Positions 1 to 7,614 of a stretch of 14,014 nucleotides of DNA are shown piece by piece; position 1 is the first letter of the stretch, and each line of letters starts with the position of its first letter. Source of the stretch: an uncultured Oceanobacillus sp. (lineage in GTDB: Bacteria; Bacillota; Bacilli; Bacillales; Amphibacillaceae); contig CALKWU010000064.1 of NCBI GenBank assembly GCA_938004015.1, positions 1-14,014 on the forward strand, in the 5' to 3' direction. The position numbers and the translations under genes are program-made. The notes beneath the pieces are model-generated. The model ran no database searches and was not told where the DNA came from. It saw only the letters and a program-made list of their open reading frames with translations.

Positions 1-29
1 AGTATAGCATACCAGAGGAAAAGTCGCAA
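1..29 (-). promoter_or_regulatory. Leftward sigma-A-type promoter at window edge
   Basis: On the minus strand there is a -35-like TTGCGA (24-29), a 17-nt spacer, and a -10 TATACT (1-6) preceded by TG in extended -10 configuration (TGCTATACT). Transcription would start outside the window and run leftward, divergent from pckA. In Bacillus the gene divergent from pckA is usually metK, whose S-box leader would then lie beyond base 1. That identity is inference, as no part of the gene is visible. Confidence 0.45.
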
Positions 30-275
30 ATATCTTTTTAGCGGAAACGAACGAGCCTCTTCTGTAATGACAGTCGAAAAAATAAATAAATAGACTTATT
101 TTTGATAGCTTGGTAGTTCATTTCCTTTCCTAGTATTGATTTGTTAGAATATATTTGACTTGTTTTTGAAAGGGGGAATAGGTTTTCCGGATTATTGCAA
201 CCGCTCTCACCCGTTAGATGGTAACGGAATTTCTTTTTAACACTAAATTTACTCAAAAAACAAATGTAAATAGTA
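30..275. other. Intergenic stretch upstream of pckA, no gene recognised
   Basis: This AT-rich stretch lies between the leftward edge promoter and the pckA promoter. An open frame of 72 codons on the minus strand (38-256) has no recognisable product, no good SD and a low-complexity composition, so it is not called. The only structured element seen is the small hairpin at 210-226. I looked for the S-box, T-box and other common riboswitch core motifs on both strands and did not recognise one. Confidence 0.5.
210..237 (+). terminator. Small hairpin with T-rich tail (possible weak terminator)
   Basis: CCGTTA and TAACGG form a perfect 6-bp stem around a GATGG loop. On the plus strand the stem is followed by AATTTCTTTTT, which makes a weak intrinsic-terminator shape about 60 bp before the pckA promoter. 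No transcript start upstream was convincing, so this may be a chance hairpin. Confidence 0.25.
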
Positions 276-303
276 TGGACTAATTAATCAAATGTGTTAT
301 ACT
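276..303 (+). promoter_or_regulatory. pckA promoter with CcpN-type operator over the -10
   Basis: A weak -35 (TGGACT, 276-281), a 16-nt spacer and a -10 TATACT (298-303) with an extended TG (295-296) give a plausible sigma-A promoter about 80 nt before the pckA start codon. The 11 bases TGTGTTATACT (293-303) match at every position the CcpN consensus TRTGHYATAYW, as I recall it from B. subtilis gapB, pckA and sr1. Because the site covers the -10, bound CcpN would affect promoter function. The expected effect is repression of gluconeogenic pckA under glycolytic conditions; this is inference from B. subtilis. Confidence 0.6.
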
Positions 304-327
304 AATGGCAGATTGACATAAACATTG

Positions 328-347
328 AAGAAACCCATGTGTTTCTT
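328..347 (+). other. 5'-UTR hairpin of pckA
   Basis: AAGAAAC and GTTTCTT form a 7-bp perfect inverted repeat around CCATGT in the untranslated leader, ending about 22 nt before the SD. It lacks a proper U-tract, so it is more likely an mRNA-stabilising leader stem, or chance, than a terminator. Confidence 0.25.
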
Positions 348-381
348 TAATTAATACCTTCTAAAGGCAGGAGAATGATTT

Positions 382-1968
382 ATGGAAATGGTGGATAAGC
401 AATTGGCTAATGGACTTTTGAAACATGGAAATCTTCAGCAAAACTTGTCGGTCGCCCGCTTGGTGGAGCGGGTATTGGATCGGGAGGAAGGTGTGTTGAC
501 TGCGACAGGAGCGATCAATGCAACGACAGGAAAATACACCGGCCGCTCTCCGAAAGATAAGTTCATCGTCAAAGATGAAATCACGGAAAACACCGTGGAT
601 TGGGGCAGCGTGAATCAACCGATCGATGAAGCTGCTTTTGATAACTTGTATAAAAAAGTCATCGATTATTTGCTTGAAAAAGAAGAGATTTTCCGCTTTC
701 AAGGTTTTGCGGGTGCGGATGAAAATTACCGATTGCCGATTCAAGTATTCAATGAATTTGCTTGGCACAATCTATTCGCCCGTCAATTATTCATCGCTCC
801 GACAAAAGAGGAACTGGAAAATCACGAACCGGAATTCACCGTCATTTCAGCACCTCGCTTCAAAGCAGACCCGGAAGTCGACGGGACAAATTCGGAAACA
901 TTCATCATCATTTCATTCAAAAAGCGAGTCGTTTTAATTGGTGGCACCGAATATGCCGGTGAAATCAAAAAATCGATTTTCTCTGTCATGAACTATTTGT
1001 TGCCACAGAAAAATGTACTTTCCATGCATTGTTCCGCAAACGTCGGTCAAGAAGGAGATGTCGCCTTGTTCTTCGGGCTTTCCGGAACTGGAAAAACGAC
1101 CCTTTCCGCCGATCCGTACCGTCGTTTGATTGGCGACGACGAACATGGCTGGAGTCCGAATGGTGTATTCAATATTGAAGGCGGCTGCTATGCGAAATGC
1201 GTGAACTTGTCGAAAGAAAAAGAACCACAAATATACAAGGCGATTCGCTTTGGATCGGTATTGGAAAATGTCATCATCGATGAAGAAACGAGTGAACCGG
1301 ATTATGACGATACGAGTTTGACGGAAAACACCCGTGCCGCCTACCCGTTGGAAAATATGGACAATATCGTGAAACCAAGCGTTGCTGGACATCCAAACAC
1401 AATCATTTTCTTGACGGCGGATGCATCCGGAACGCTTCCTCCAATCAGCAAATTGACGAAAGAGCAAGCCATGTACCATTTCTTGAGCGGATATACGAGC
1501 AAACTCGCTGGTACCGAACGTGGTGTAACCGAGCCGGAAGCGACTTTCTCCGCATGCTTCGGAGCACCATTCTTACCACTTGCACCTGTCAAGTATGCTG
1601 ATATGCTTGGAGAAAAAATCGATCAATACAATACGAATGTGTTCCTCGTCAACACCGGTTGGACGGGAGGACCTTACGGGGTCGGTGAACGGATCAAATT
1701 GTCCTATACCCGTGCCATGGTACATGCTGCTTTGGAAGGGGAGCTGAATCACATCGAAACAGTACGTGACGGGATTTTCGGACTGGACATTCCTGTCCAT
1801 GTCGCAGGTGTACCTGATCAAGTACTGGTTCCGAAGAACACTTGGGAAGATAAGGCTGCTTATGATCAAGCCGCCAAAGAGCTCGCAATGAAGTTCCATG
1901 AAAACTTCAAGAAGTTCACTGATGTGAGCGAAGCTATTAGAGAAGCAGGACCTTTGTATAAAGGATAA
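382..1968 (+). CDS. pckA: Phosphoenolpyruvate carboxykinase (ATP)
   Basis: This cytosolic enzyme catalyses the entry step of gluconeogenesis: oxaloacetate + ATP to PEP + ADP + CO2. The 528-aa length is normal for the ATP-dependent family. Visible signatures are the substrate-loop GRSPKDKF (about 54-61), the SMHCSANVG region with the metal-binding His (H216), the kinase-1 P-loop GLSGTGKT (232-239), the kinase-2 motif IGDDEHGW with metal-binding Asp (about 250-257), and the late NTGWTGGPYG segment. The ATG is set by AGGAGA (369-374) at 7 nt spacing. The gene is monocistronic, with its own promoter and a strong terminator right behind it. The likely control is CcpN repression at the -10 (see 276-303). 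The GTP-type enzyme is excluded by length and motif order. Confidence 0.98.
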   Translation: MEMVDKQLANGLLKHGNLQQNLSVARLVERVLDREEGVLTATGAINATTGKYTGRSPKDKFIVKDEITENTVDWGSVNQPIDEAAFDNLYKKVIDYLLEKEEIFRFQGFAGADENYRLPIQVFNEFAWHNLFARQLFIAPTKEELENHEPEFTVISAPRFKADPEVDGTNSETFIIISFKKRVVLIGGTEYAGEIKKSIFSVMNYLLPQKNVLSMHCSANVGQEGDVALFFGLSGTGKTTLSADPYRRLIGDDEHGWSPNGVFNIEGGCYAKCVNLSKEKEPQIYKAIRFGSVLENVIIDEETSEPDYDDTSLTENTRAAYPLENMDNIVKPSVAGHPNTIIFLTADASGTLPPISKLTKEQAMYHFLSGYTSKLAGTERGVTEPEATFSACFGAPFLPLAPVKYADMLGEKIDQYNTNVFLVNTGWTGGPYGVGERIKLSYTRAMVHAALEGELNHIETVRDGIFGLDIPVHVAGVPDQVLVPKNTWEDKAAYDQAAKELAMKFHENFKKFTDVSEAIREAGPLYKG

Positions 1969-2014
1969 TCATCGTATCCTCATCCCAAAAGGATATTCAA
2001 TACATCAGCCAATG

Positions 2015-2056
2015 AAAAAATCCCGGACGAATCGTTCGTCTGGGATTTTTTCTTTT
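2015..2056. terminator. Bidirectional intrinsic terminator between pckA and ytkD
   Basis: A long, nearly perfect inverted repeat runs from AAAAAATCCC (2015-2024) and GACGAA (2026-2031) to TTCGTC (2035-2040) and GGGATTTTTT (2042-2051). The loop is TCG, with one internal G.T pair. A-tract and T-tract flank the GC core on both sides, so it can terminate pckA on the plus strand and ytkD (possibly with men read-through) on the minus strand. It lies 46 nt after the pckA stop and 20 nt after the ytkD stop. Confidence 0.9.
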
Positions 2057-2071
2057 CATATAAATTTTTTC

Positions 2072-2554
2072 CTAGATGGCAAACTTCTTTTTAATTTCTT
2101 CGATGGCGAAATCGATGACTTTGTCTTTCATGATGAAACTGAATGCAGGATTGACATTGACATCATGAGGAATCGTTTCTAATAAGACCGGACCTTCTGT
2201 CTCGAAATAAGTTTCTTGTTTTTCCATTTCACCGATTTCGGCAAAATATATATTTTTTATGACGGAATCGTTTTTTCCTGCCACATGATACTGCCCGATA
2301 TAATGGAGTGACGACGTGATTCCGCCGGTTTCTTCCAACACTTCACGGGCTGCCGCTTCTTCTGCTGTTTCTCCTATTTCGACTTTTCCGCCGGGAAACT
2401 CCAAGCCTCTTGTTTTATGTTTCGTCAACAACCATTGTTTATTGTAACGACAGAGGACGAGGACATGTTTCGGCTCCTTTGAAAAAGGATGATCCTCAAA
2501 AGAAAGTTGTACACGATTGTTATGAAAATCTCGGAATGTAATCAAAACGAACAC
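2072..2554 (-). CDS. ytkD: Nudix hydrolase YtkD, nucleoside triphosphate/RNA pyrophosphohydrolase type
   Basis: This 160-aa Nudix protein resembles B. subtilis YtkD along its whole length (QLSF-DHPFS-PKHV at the start, FSFIMKD near the end). YtkD is described as an antimutator (d)NTP pyrophosphatase, with related RNA 5'-pyrophosphohydrolase activity. The Nudix box is complete: G-x5-E, seven residues, then REVLEETG (about 56-78), with Gly in the last position where the consensus has an aliphatic residue. Start choice is uncertain. GTG at 2554 has AAAGG only 2 nt upstream, while the in-frame TTG at 2545 sits about 11 nt from it and gives 157 aa, closer to the B. subtilis protein start. It follows menE by 108 nt on the same strand, so it may be transcribed both from its own promoter and by read-through from men. 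Confidence 0.88.
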   Translation of the reverse strand: MFVLITFRDFHNNRVQLSFEDHPFSKEPKHVLVLCRYNKQWLLTKHKTRGLEFPGGKVEIGETAEEAAAREVLEETGGITSSLHYIGQYHVAGKNDSVIKNIYFAEIGEMEKQETYFETEGPVLLETIPHDVNVNPAFSFIMKDKVIDFAIEEIKKKFAI

Positions 2555-2584
2555 GACCTTTAACGATATTTTCTATGTACGGCC

Positions 2585-2593
2585 ATTTTAGCA
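2585..2593 (-). promoter_or_regulatory. Extended -10 promoter for ytkD with overlapping palindrome
   Basis: On the minus strand, TGCTAAAAT gives an extended -10 element (TAAAAT at 2585-2590) about 30 nt before the ytkD start. No good -35 stands at 16-18 nt. A 13-bp palindrome, TTCCGTCACGGAA (2599-2611), sits where the spacer and -35 would be and could be a regulator site. Promoter assignment is by pattern only. Confidence 0.4.
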
Positions 2594-2662
2594 CAACTTT
2601 CCGTCACGGAACAGAAGTTCGAATCCAACACATGATGCCTATGGTGGCAGCCAAAGATGATA

Positions 2663-4102
2663 TTATAATTCCCTCAACCTGTTCCTCATCAGTTTATTAG
2701 CAGCGTTACGCGGCAAACTGTCTACAAAATGGATCTTCTTCGGTATTTTGTATTTCGCTAAATAGTCATGAAGCGCTTCAATAATTTCTTCTTCCGTAAT
2801 CGGCTCTTGCAGTACGACATAGGCGACCGGCACATGACCCCACGTCTCATCTTCCATCCGGGTTACTCCTGCTTCTTTAATCGCCGGAATTTTCAACAAC
2901 GCATTTTCGATTTCGGACGGATAAATATTTTCACCGCCGGATATGATTAAGTCTGTTCGACGATCGACGACGTATAAATACCCACCGTCATCAAGATAGC
3001 CGAGATCTCCCGTATAAAGCCAACCGTTTTGAAAACTCTCCTCGTTCGCTTCCTCATTTTTATAGTAGCCCTTCGTCACCATCGGCCCTTTCACGATGAT
3101 TTCTCCGACTCCATCTTCAGCCGGTTCGGCGATTTTAATTTGTGCAGGCAATAACGCTTGTCCTGCAGATCCGATGTGCGTGAGGGCGTCTTCAGCTGAC
3201 AACGTGGCGATTTGTGAAGTCGTTTCCGTCATGCCGTAACTTTGGAAAACTGGAATGCTTTTCGCTTTCGCTTTTTCCAATAATATCCGCGGAGCCGGAC
3301 CGCCGCCTAATAAAAAGCAACGCATCGTTTCCGGATACCGATCTTCGCCCAACTTTTCCATAAGCCGTTGCAACATCACTGTCACGACGGAAACAATTGT
3401 GATGTTGTCATGCATAATCGCCTCATGGACTTTTGTTTCATCGAATTTTTTCATTAAGTAAATCGGCATCCCATAAATGGCGCTTTTCATCAATGTCGAC
3501 ATGCCGCTCACATGGAAAAGCGGCAAGGAAATCAACCATTTGTCATTGTGATGGAGTCCGAGATTCAATGCCGATGCGATGCAGCTCCACCAATAATTGC
3601 CGTACGTGTGGACAACTCCTTTTGGCTGACCGGTCGTGCCGGACGTGTACATAATCGTAAATGCGTCATCCAAATGGATGTCTTCTCGAAAGTTTCTCGT
3701 TTCCGCTTGGTCTTGTTCGGCGATTTCCTTATATGTGACCATTTGTGCTACATTCAAATTCCGCTGTGTTTGTTCTTGATCGGTGATGAGGAATTCCACT
3801 TCCGCGTCATTCAGTTGAAAATTCAGTTCCCCATCCGTCAATCGGATGTTCAACATCACCGCCACGGCCCCCAAGTAACTGAGCGCATGAATTGTGTATA
3901 CCATCTCCAAAGAATTGGAAGATAATACACCGATATGTTGCCCTTTATCGACACCAAGAGCTGCTAGTCTTCCGGCGAATTGTTTGCTTCTTTCTTCCAA
4001 TTCTTGAAACGTGATGCTTTCGCCGTTCACCAGCTCGATTGCCGACCGTTTTGGGGAAAGTTGTGATTGTTTCGTGAGCCAATGTGGAATCATTTCTCCC
4101 AT
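2663..4102 (-). CDS. menE: 2-succinylbenzoate--CoA ligase
   Basis: MenE activates o-succinylbenzoate with ATP and CoA to OSB-CoA in menaquinone synthesis. The 479-aa protein is an acyl-adenylate-forming (ANL) enzyme with all core motifs in order: the P-loop TSGTTGQPKG (153-162), YGMTET (289-294), YTGDLGYLD (363-371), the hinge DRRTDLIISGGENI (380-393), and the C-terminal LPRNAANK with the catalytic Lys at 470. The ATG at 4102 has AAAGGA (4114-4119) upstream at roughly 11 nt. A second in-frame ATG three codons on is possible but lacks proper spacing. It is the last men gene of the cluster; in B. subtilis menC follows, but here the next gene is ytkD. It is separated from menB by 90 nt containing a strong hairpin. 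The context argues against other acyl-CoA ligases. Confidence 0.95.
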   Translation of the reverse strand: MGEMIPHWLTKQSQLSPKRSAIELVNGESITFQELEERSKQFAGRLAALGVDKGQHIGVLSSNSLEMVYTIHALSYLGAVAVMLNIRLTDGELNFQLNDAEVEFLITDQEQTQRNLNVAQMVTYKEIAEQDQAETRNFREDIHLDDAFTIMYTSGTTGQPKGVVHTYGNYWWSCIASALNLGLHHNDKWLISLPLFHVSGMSTLMKSAIYGMPIYLMKKFDETKVHEAIMHDNITIVSVVTVMLQRLMEKLGEDRYPETMRCFLLGGGPAPRILLEKAKAKSIPVFQSYGMTETTSQIATLSAEDALTHIGSAGQALLPAQIKIAEPAEDGVGEIIVKGPMVTKGYYKNEEANEESFQNGWLYTGDLGYLDDGGYLYVVDRRTDLIISGGENIYPSEIENALLKIPAIKEAGVTRMEDETWGHVPVAYVVLQEPITEEEIIEALHDYLAKYKIPKKIHFVDSLPRNAANKLMRNRLREL

Positions 4103-4152
4103 GAGTGACTTGTTCCTTTCTTTATCGTTATGATTAACATTTCCAATCAGAA

Positions 4153-4184
4153 AGAAAACCTCTGCACAAAGGCAAAGGTTTTCT
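4153..4184 (-). terminator. Strong intercistronic hairpin between menB and menE (attenuator or partial terminator)
   Basis: On the minus strand AGAAAACCTTTGC pairs over 13 bp with GCAGAGGTTTTCT (one T.G pair) around the loop CTTTGT, starting 8 nt after the menB stop. The 3' arm ends in TTTTCT and is followed by TTCTGATT, an imperfect U-tract. It could terminate a fraction of transcripts or act as a processing/stability element separating menFDHB from menE. I see no convincing separate promoter for menE downstream of it. Confidence 0.65.
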
Positions 4185-4192
4185 CGAACTTC

Positions 4193-5017
4193 CTATGGAA
4201 AACGCGGGAACTTTTTGAAATTCGGTTTCCGCTTTTCTTTGAAGGCGTCACGGCCTTCTTTCGCTTCATCCGTCGTATAGTACAGCAAAGTCGCATCCCC
4301 ACCAAGTTGTTGCAAGCCTGCCAATCCGTCTGTGTCCGCATTGAAAGAAGCTTTCAAGAAACGAAGCGCCGTTGGTGATTTTTCCAAAATTTCTTCACAC
4401 CATTTAAGCGTTTCTTCTTCCAATTTTTCATACGGAACGACGGTGTTCACAAGCCCCATTTGGAATGCCTCTTCAGCCGTGTACTGACGACAGAGGTACC
4501 AAATTTCCCGGGCACGCTTATGTCCGACGAGGCGAGCCAAATAACCTGCACCGTAACCGGCGTCGAAACTACCGACTTTCGGTCCGGTTTGTCCAAAGAT
4601 GGCATTATCCGCGGCAATCGTCAAGTCGCAAACGACATGCAACACATGTCCGCCACCGATCGCATAACCGGCAACCATCGCGATGACCGGTTTCGGAATC
4701 GTGCGGATGAGCCGTTGCAAGTCGAGGACGTTCAAACGCGGAATATTGTCCTCACCGACATAGCCGCCATGTCCTCGTACAGTTTGGTCACCACCGGAAC
4801 AGAACGCTTTTTCTCCTTTTCCTGTCAAAATGATGACACCGATGGAGGAATCATCCCGGGCATCGGAAAAAGCATCGATCATTTCTTCCACTGTGAGCGG
4901 TGTGAAAGCATTGCGCTTTTCTGGTCGATTGATCGTCACTTTAGCAATTCCGTCGTATTTTTCATAAATGATTTCTTTGTATTTTTTCGCTTCAACCCAT
5001 TCAACTGTCAAGCTCAT
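4193..5017 (-). CDS. menB: 1,4-dihydroxy-2-naphthoyl-CoA synthase
   Basis: MenB closes OSB-CoA into DHNA-CoA by a Dieckmann-type condensation. The 274-aa crotonase-fold protein matches the B. subtilis enzyme closely, with CSGGDQ, the oxyanion-hole segment AGYAIGGGH, QTGPKVGSFDAGYG, a Trp in REIWYLCRQY, and the typical C-terminus KKFPRFP. The QTG pattern is that of bicarbonate-dependent MenB as known from E. coli (inference from family). Start: ATG 5017 has GGGAGG only about 2 nt upstream. TTG at 5011, two codons later, would have about 8 nt and gives a length nearer the 271 aa of B. subtilis. It is separated from menH by 42 nt and followed by the hairpin before menE. Confidence 0.96.
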   Translation of the reverse strand: MSLTVEWVEAKKYKEIIYEKYDGIAKVTINRPEKRNAFTPLTVEEMIDAFSDARDDSSIGVIILTGKGEKAFCSGGDQTVRGHGGYVGEDNIPRLNVLDLQRLIRTIPKPVIAMVAGYAIGGGHVLHVVCDLTIAADNAIFGQTGPKVGSFDAGYGAGYLARLVGHKRAREIWYLCRQYTAEEAFQMGLVNTVVPYEKLEEETLKWCEEILEKSPTALRFLKASFNADTDGLAGLQQLGGDATLLYYTTDEAKEGRDAFKEKRKPNFKKFPRFP

Positions 5018-5059
5018 TTCCTCCCTTTACCATTCAAACGGTTACTTGATTTTATCTTC

Positions 5060-5866
5060 TCATGGTACAAGTCTTTTTGCAAATGCAAATAATGCTTCGG
5101 CAAATTCCGACGGTTTTTCGATGTGAATCGCATGGCCGCAATCAGGGAAGATTGCCATTTCTGCTCTCGGTAATTGCCCTTTCATCTTTTCATTGATGCG
5201 TACGAATTTTTCGTCTCTTGCCCCGACCATGAGTAACACGGGAAGGTCCAATGCTTTTAACGATTCCCAACGAGATGGCTGATGTCCTGTCCCCATTCCC
5301 CGTAGCGAATTGGCAAGTCCCGTTTCCGTTTGTGCGAGTCGCTCGTGGCGGATTTGTTGTTGCACATTCTTGGGCAGACGCTTTTGCGTTTCGAATAGCG
5401 GTATGTTTTCCCAATAGTCGACGAACGCTTCCAGGCCTTCCTTTTCGATCCGGTCCGCCAATTTTTCGTCCCTTTTCCTCCGCTCCGCTCGTTCCCTATC
5501 ATCCGCCAAGCCGGGAGAGGCACTTTCCAAAATTAGTCCGCTCATCTTTTCCGGGTATTTCACGGCGTAATTGAGCGCTGTCCTTCCGCCCATGGAATAG
5601 CCGGCAAGGAAAAAACACTTTAGATCGAGCTTGTGGAACAACTGATGCAAGTCAGCGACACAGGCATCCATCGTTTTGATGACTTTTCCTTTCGTCCGAC
5701 CATGTCCCGGCAAATCGACGGTTATGATTCGGAAACCTTTCAAGCGAGATGCGATGATTTCGTCCCAAGTGCCGCTACTCCCTGTAAAACCGTGCAACAA
5801 TACGATTGGCGTGCCTTCTCCATAGTCTTCATACCAATATTCCATATCTTTCACTTTGAAATACAA
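5060..5866 (-). CDS. menH: 2-succinyl-6-hydroxy-2,4-cyclohexadiene-1-carboxylate synthase
   Basis: MenH removes pyruvate from SEPHCHC to give SHCHC. It is an alpha/beta hydrolase with the oxyanion segment HGFTGSSGTW (27-36 counting from the TTG at 5872), the nucleophile elbow GYSMGGR (Ser93, followed by the conserved Arg97), Asp220 in VGARDEKF and His247 in DCGHAIH, a full triad. The longest frame starts at TTG 5872 and overlaps the menD stop, but GAGGG (5873-5877) directly abuts that codon. The next in-frame TTG at 5866 has a 6-nt spacing, so I place the start there (268 aa); an ATG at 5845 is also possible. It is translationally coupled to menD. The position between menD and menB makes the MenH role firm among many look-alike hydrolases. 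Confidence 0.92.
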   Translation of the reverse strand: MYFKVKDMEYWYEDYGEGTPIVLLHGFTGSSGTWDEIIASRLKGFRIITVDLPGHGRTKGKVIKTMDACVADLHQLFHKLDLKCFFLAGYSMGGRTALNYAVKYPEKMSGLILESASPGLADDRERAERRKRDEKLADRIEKEGLEAFVDYWENIPLFETQKRLPKNVQQQIRHERLAQTETGLANSLRGMGTGHQPSRWESLKALDLPVLLMVGARDEKFVRINEKMKGQLPRAEMAIFPDCGHAIHIEKPSEFAEALFAFAKRLVP

Positions 5867-5868
5867 TG

Positions 5869-7614
5869 TCAACCCTCATTCTGCAAAACATCTTCGGCGA
5901 TTTGCCGCCATTTTTCCCGGTGCCAACGTACGTTTTCTTCCCGATCCGTCTGCACTTCGATGATGGACAATCCTCTTCTTCCATAACTTGCTTGCAACGC
6001 GTGTTTCAAATCCTTTTCCGTTTCGGAAACCGTATACTCGGCTCCATACAATTCCGCCGCTTTTCTGAAATCCAAATGGAGTGGCGTTCCGAAAAGAGCC
6101 TCGAAATGCTTTTTGTCTTCCGCTTGTGGTAGGAAGGAAAAAATTCCTCCACCATTATTGTTGATTAAAAGAATCGTCATATCGAACCCATAATGTTTGA
6201 TCGGGTGTAAACCGTTCATATCATGGAAAAATGCCAAGTCGCCGATAACTAATGTCACGCGCTTTCCGGAAGCGGCTGCACCGGCTGCACTGGAAATAGT
6301 CCCATCAATTCCATTGGCACCACGGTTCCCGAGAATCGAGATTTTTTTCTCGTCATTCAGGAAAAAGGTGTCCACATCGCGGATCGGCATACTGTTCCCG
6401 ACATAGAGGATGCTCTTTTCCGGAATCACTTCGGATAATGCCCGAACCGCATCTCCTTCTGTCAGCTTGGCATCATTGCCACTCGTGAGGTGTTTTTTTG
6501 CGATTGTATTCATCTGTTGCCATCTCTCAAGCCAAGCTTCAGAAAATCGTGGTGCCTCCATCTCCAACAGAGCTTCGCAGAAATCAACCGGATTGGCATA
6601 TATGAAATCCGTCACATTTCCCGTCGGTTCGCGGTATCCTTGGTCGCTTTCCACGACAAATTGCGGAATATCTTTATTTTCTTTTATGTAAAACAAATAG
6701 GATTTCGAGACGGGCATGGCTCCGAAGCGGATGATGAAATCCGGTTTCATCTGCTCCCGCACTTTTTCATTTTTCAATAGAGCGTCATAGGTTTCTATGA
6801 TGTTTTCTTTCCGGTGCGGACCATGGCGCAATTGCGATAACGGATCAGCCAAAATCGGCAATGTCCATTTTTCACTGAGTGCGGCAAGTTTTTCCGGAAG
6901 TATTTCTTCATCCACTTGCGGACCACAGACAATCAAACCTTTTTCCAACCCGGTTAAACGTTGGAGAAATTCTGTCAATTGCTCTTCCGTCAACTGTTTT
7001 TTGCCGTTGATTGGTGCCGTCTGGTTTTTCCGGACAGATGATCCGTTCTCCCAAATGCCTTCCAAGGAAAAGTCCAATGGGAGCGGTTCACGGAACGGGA
7101 AATTCAACTGGACTGGGCCGGGATTCCCTTCTTCTGCTATATACACGGCCCTCGCTGCATTGCGACGTGCATAGTTGAGCATATCGGCCGTCGCTTCCGG
7201 CAAAGCCATTTCATGGAACCATTTCGTAAAACTTCCATACAATTTCAATTGATCGATTGCCTGCGGTGCACCGACATCCCTTAATTCATGGGGACGGTCG
7301 GCCGTAAGCACAACGAGGGGCACCCGACTATGATAGGCTTCGACAACCGCCGGAAAATAATTCGCCGCTGCCGAACCCGAAGTGCAAACTAATGCGACGG
7401 CGGATTGTTTCTGTTTCGCCAAACCAAGGGCAAAGAAACCGGCGGAACGCTCATCGATGACGACCCATTCTTTCACGCCGTCATGTTCGGCAAACGCAAG
7501 GGCAAGTGGTGTCGAACGTGACCCGGGCGAAATGACGACATGCCGGATTCCGTTTGTTATCAACTCATCGACAAAACTTGCGACATATCTCGTTAATGTT
7601 TCCGTATGATTCAT
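5869..7614 (-). CDS. menD: SEPHCHC synthase
   Basis: MenD is a thiamin-diphosphate enzyme joining 2-oxoglutarate (after decarboxylation) to isochorismate, giving SEPHCHC. The 581-aa length fits the family. Visible elements are the N-terminal SPGSRSTPLA (29-38), the ThDP-activating Glu55 in VIDERSAGF, CTSGSAAANY, the active-site region GNSMPIRD, the diphosphate/Mg motif GDLAFFHDMNGL (458-469) and NNNGGGIFSFLP. The ATG overlaps the menF stop in a 4-nt ATGA (7611-7614), with GGGAGGA upstream at about 8-9 nt, so translation is coupled to menF. Its own stop overlaps the start region of menH. No damage is seen. Confidence 0.97.
   Translation of the reverse strand: MNHTETLTRYVASFVDELITNGIRHVVISPGSRSTPLALAFAEHDGVKEWVVIDERSAGFFALGLAKQKQSAVALVCTSGSAAANYFPAVVEAYHSRVPLVVLTADRPHELRDVGAPQAIDQLKLYGSFTKWFHEMALPEATADMLNYARRNAARAVYIAEEGNPGPVQLNFPFREPLPLDFSLEGIWENGSSVRKNQTAPINGKKQLTEEQLTEFLQRLTGLEKGLIVCGPQVDEEILPEKLAALSEKWTLPILADPLSQLRHGPHRKENIIETYDALLKNEKVREQMKPDFIIRFGAMPVSKSYLFYIKENKDIPQFVVESDQGYREPTGNVTDFIYANPVDFCEALLEMEAPRFSEAWLERWQQMNTIAKKHLTSGNDAKLTEGDAVRALSEVIPEKSILYVGNSMPIRDVDTFFLNDEKKISILGNRGANGIDGTISSAAGAAASGKRVTLVIGDLAFFHDMNGLHPIKHYGFDMTILLINNNGGGIFSFLPQAEDKKHFEALFGTPLHLDFRKAAELYGAEYTVSETEKDLKHALQASYGRRGLSIIEVQTDREENVRWHREKWRQIAEDVLQNEG
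5873..5877 (-). promoter_or_regulatory. SD that decides the menH start
   Basis: GAGGG on the minus strand lies inside the last codons of menD. It abuts the first possible TTG (5872) and is 6 nt from the second TTG (5866), favouring the latter as the start of menH. Confidence 0.55.

Noticed and set aside
38..256. 72-codon minus-strand open frame upstream of pckA
   Set aside because: AT-rich, no recognisable protein, no good SD, covers a hairpin and non-coding leader sequence.
30..300. SAM (S-box) or T-box riboswitch upstream of pckA/metK
   Set aside because: No core motif of these classes was recognised on either strand; a metK leader, if present, should lie beyond base 1.
934..1479. 181-codon minus-strand frame inside pckA
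   Set aside because: Shadow of pckA codons; no family features and no SD.
4460..5092. 210-codon plus-strand frame over menB
   Set aside because: Antisense shadow of a well-conserved gene; composition not protein-like.
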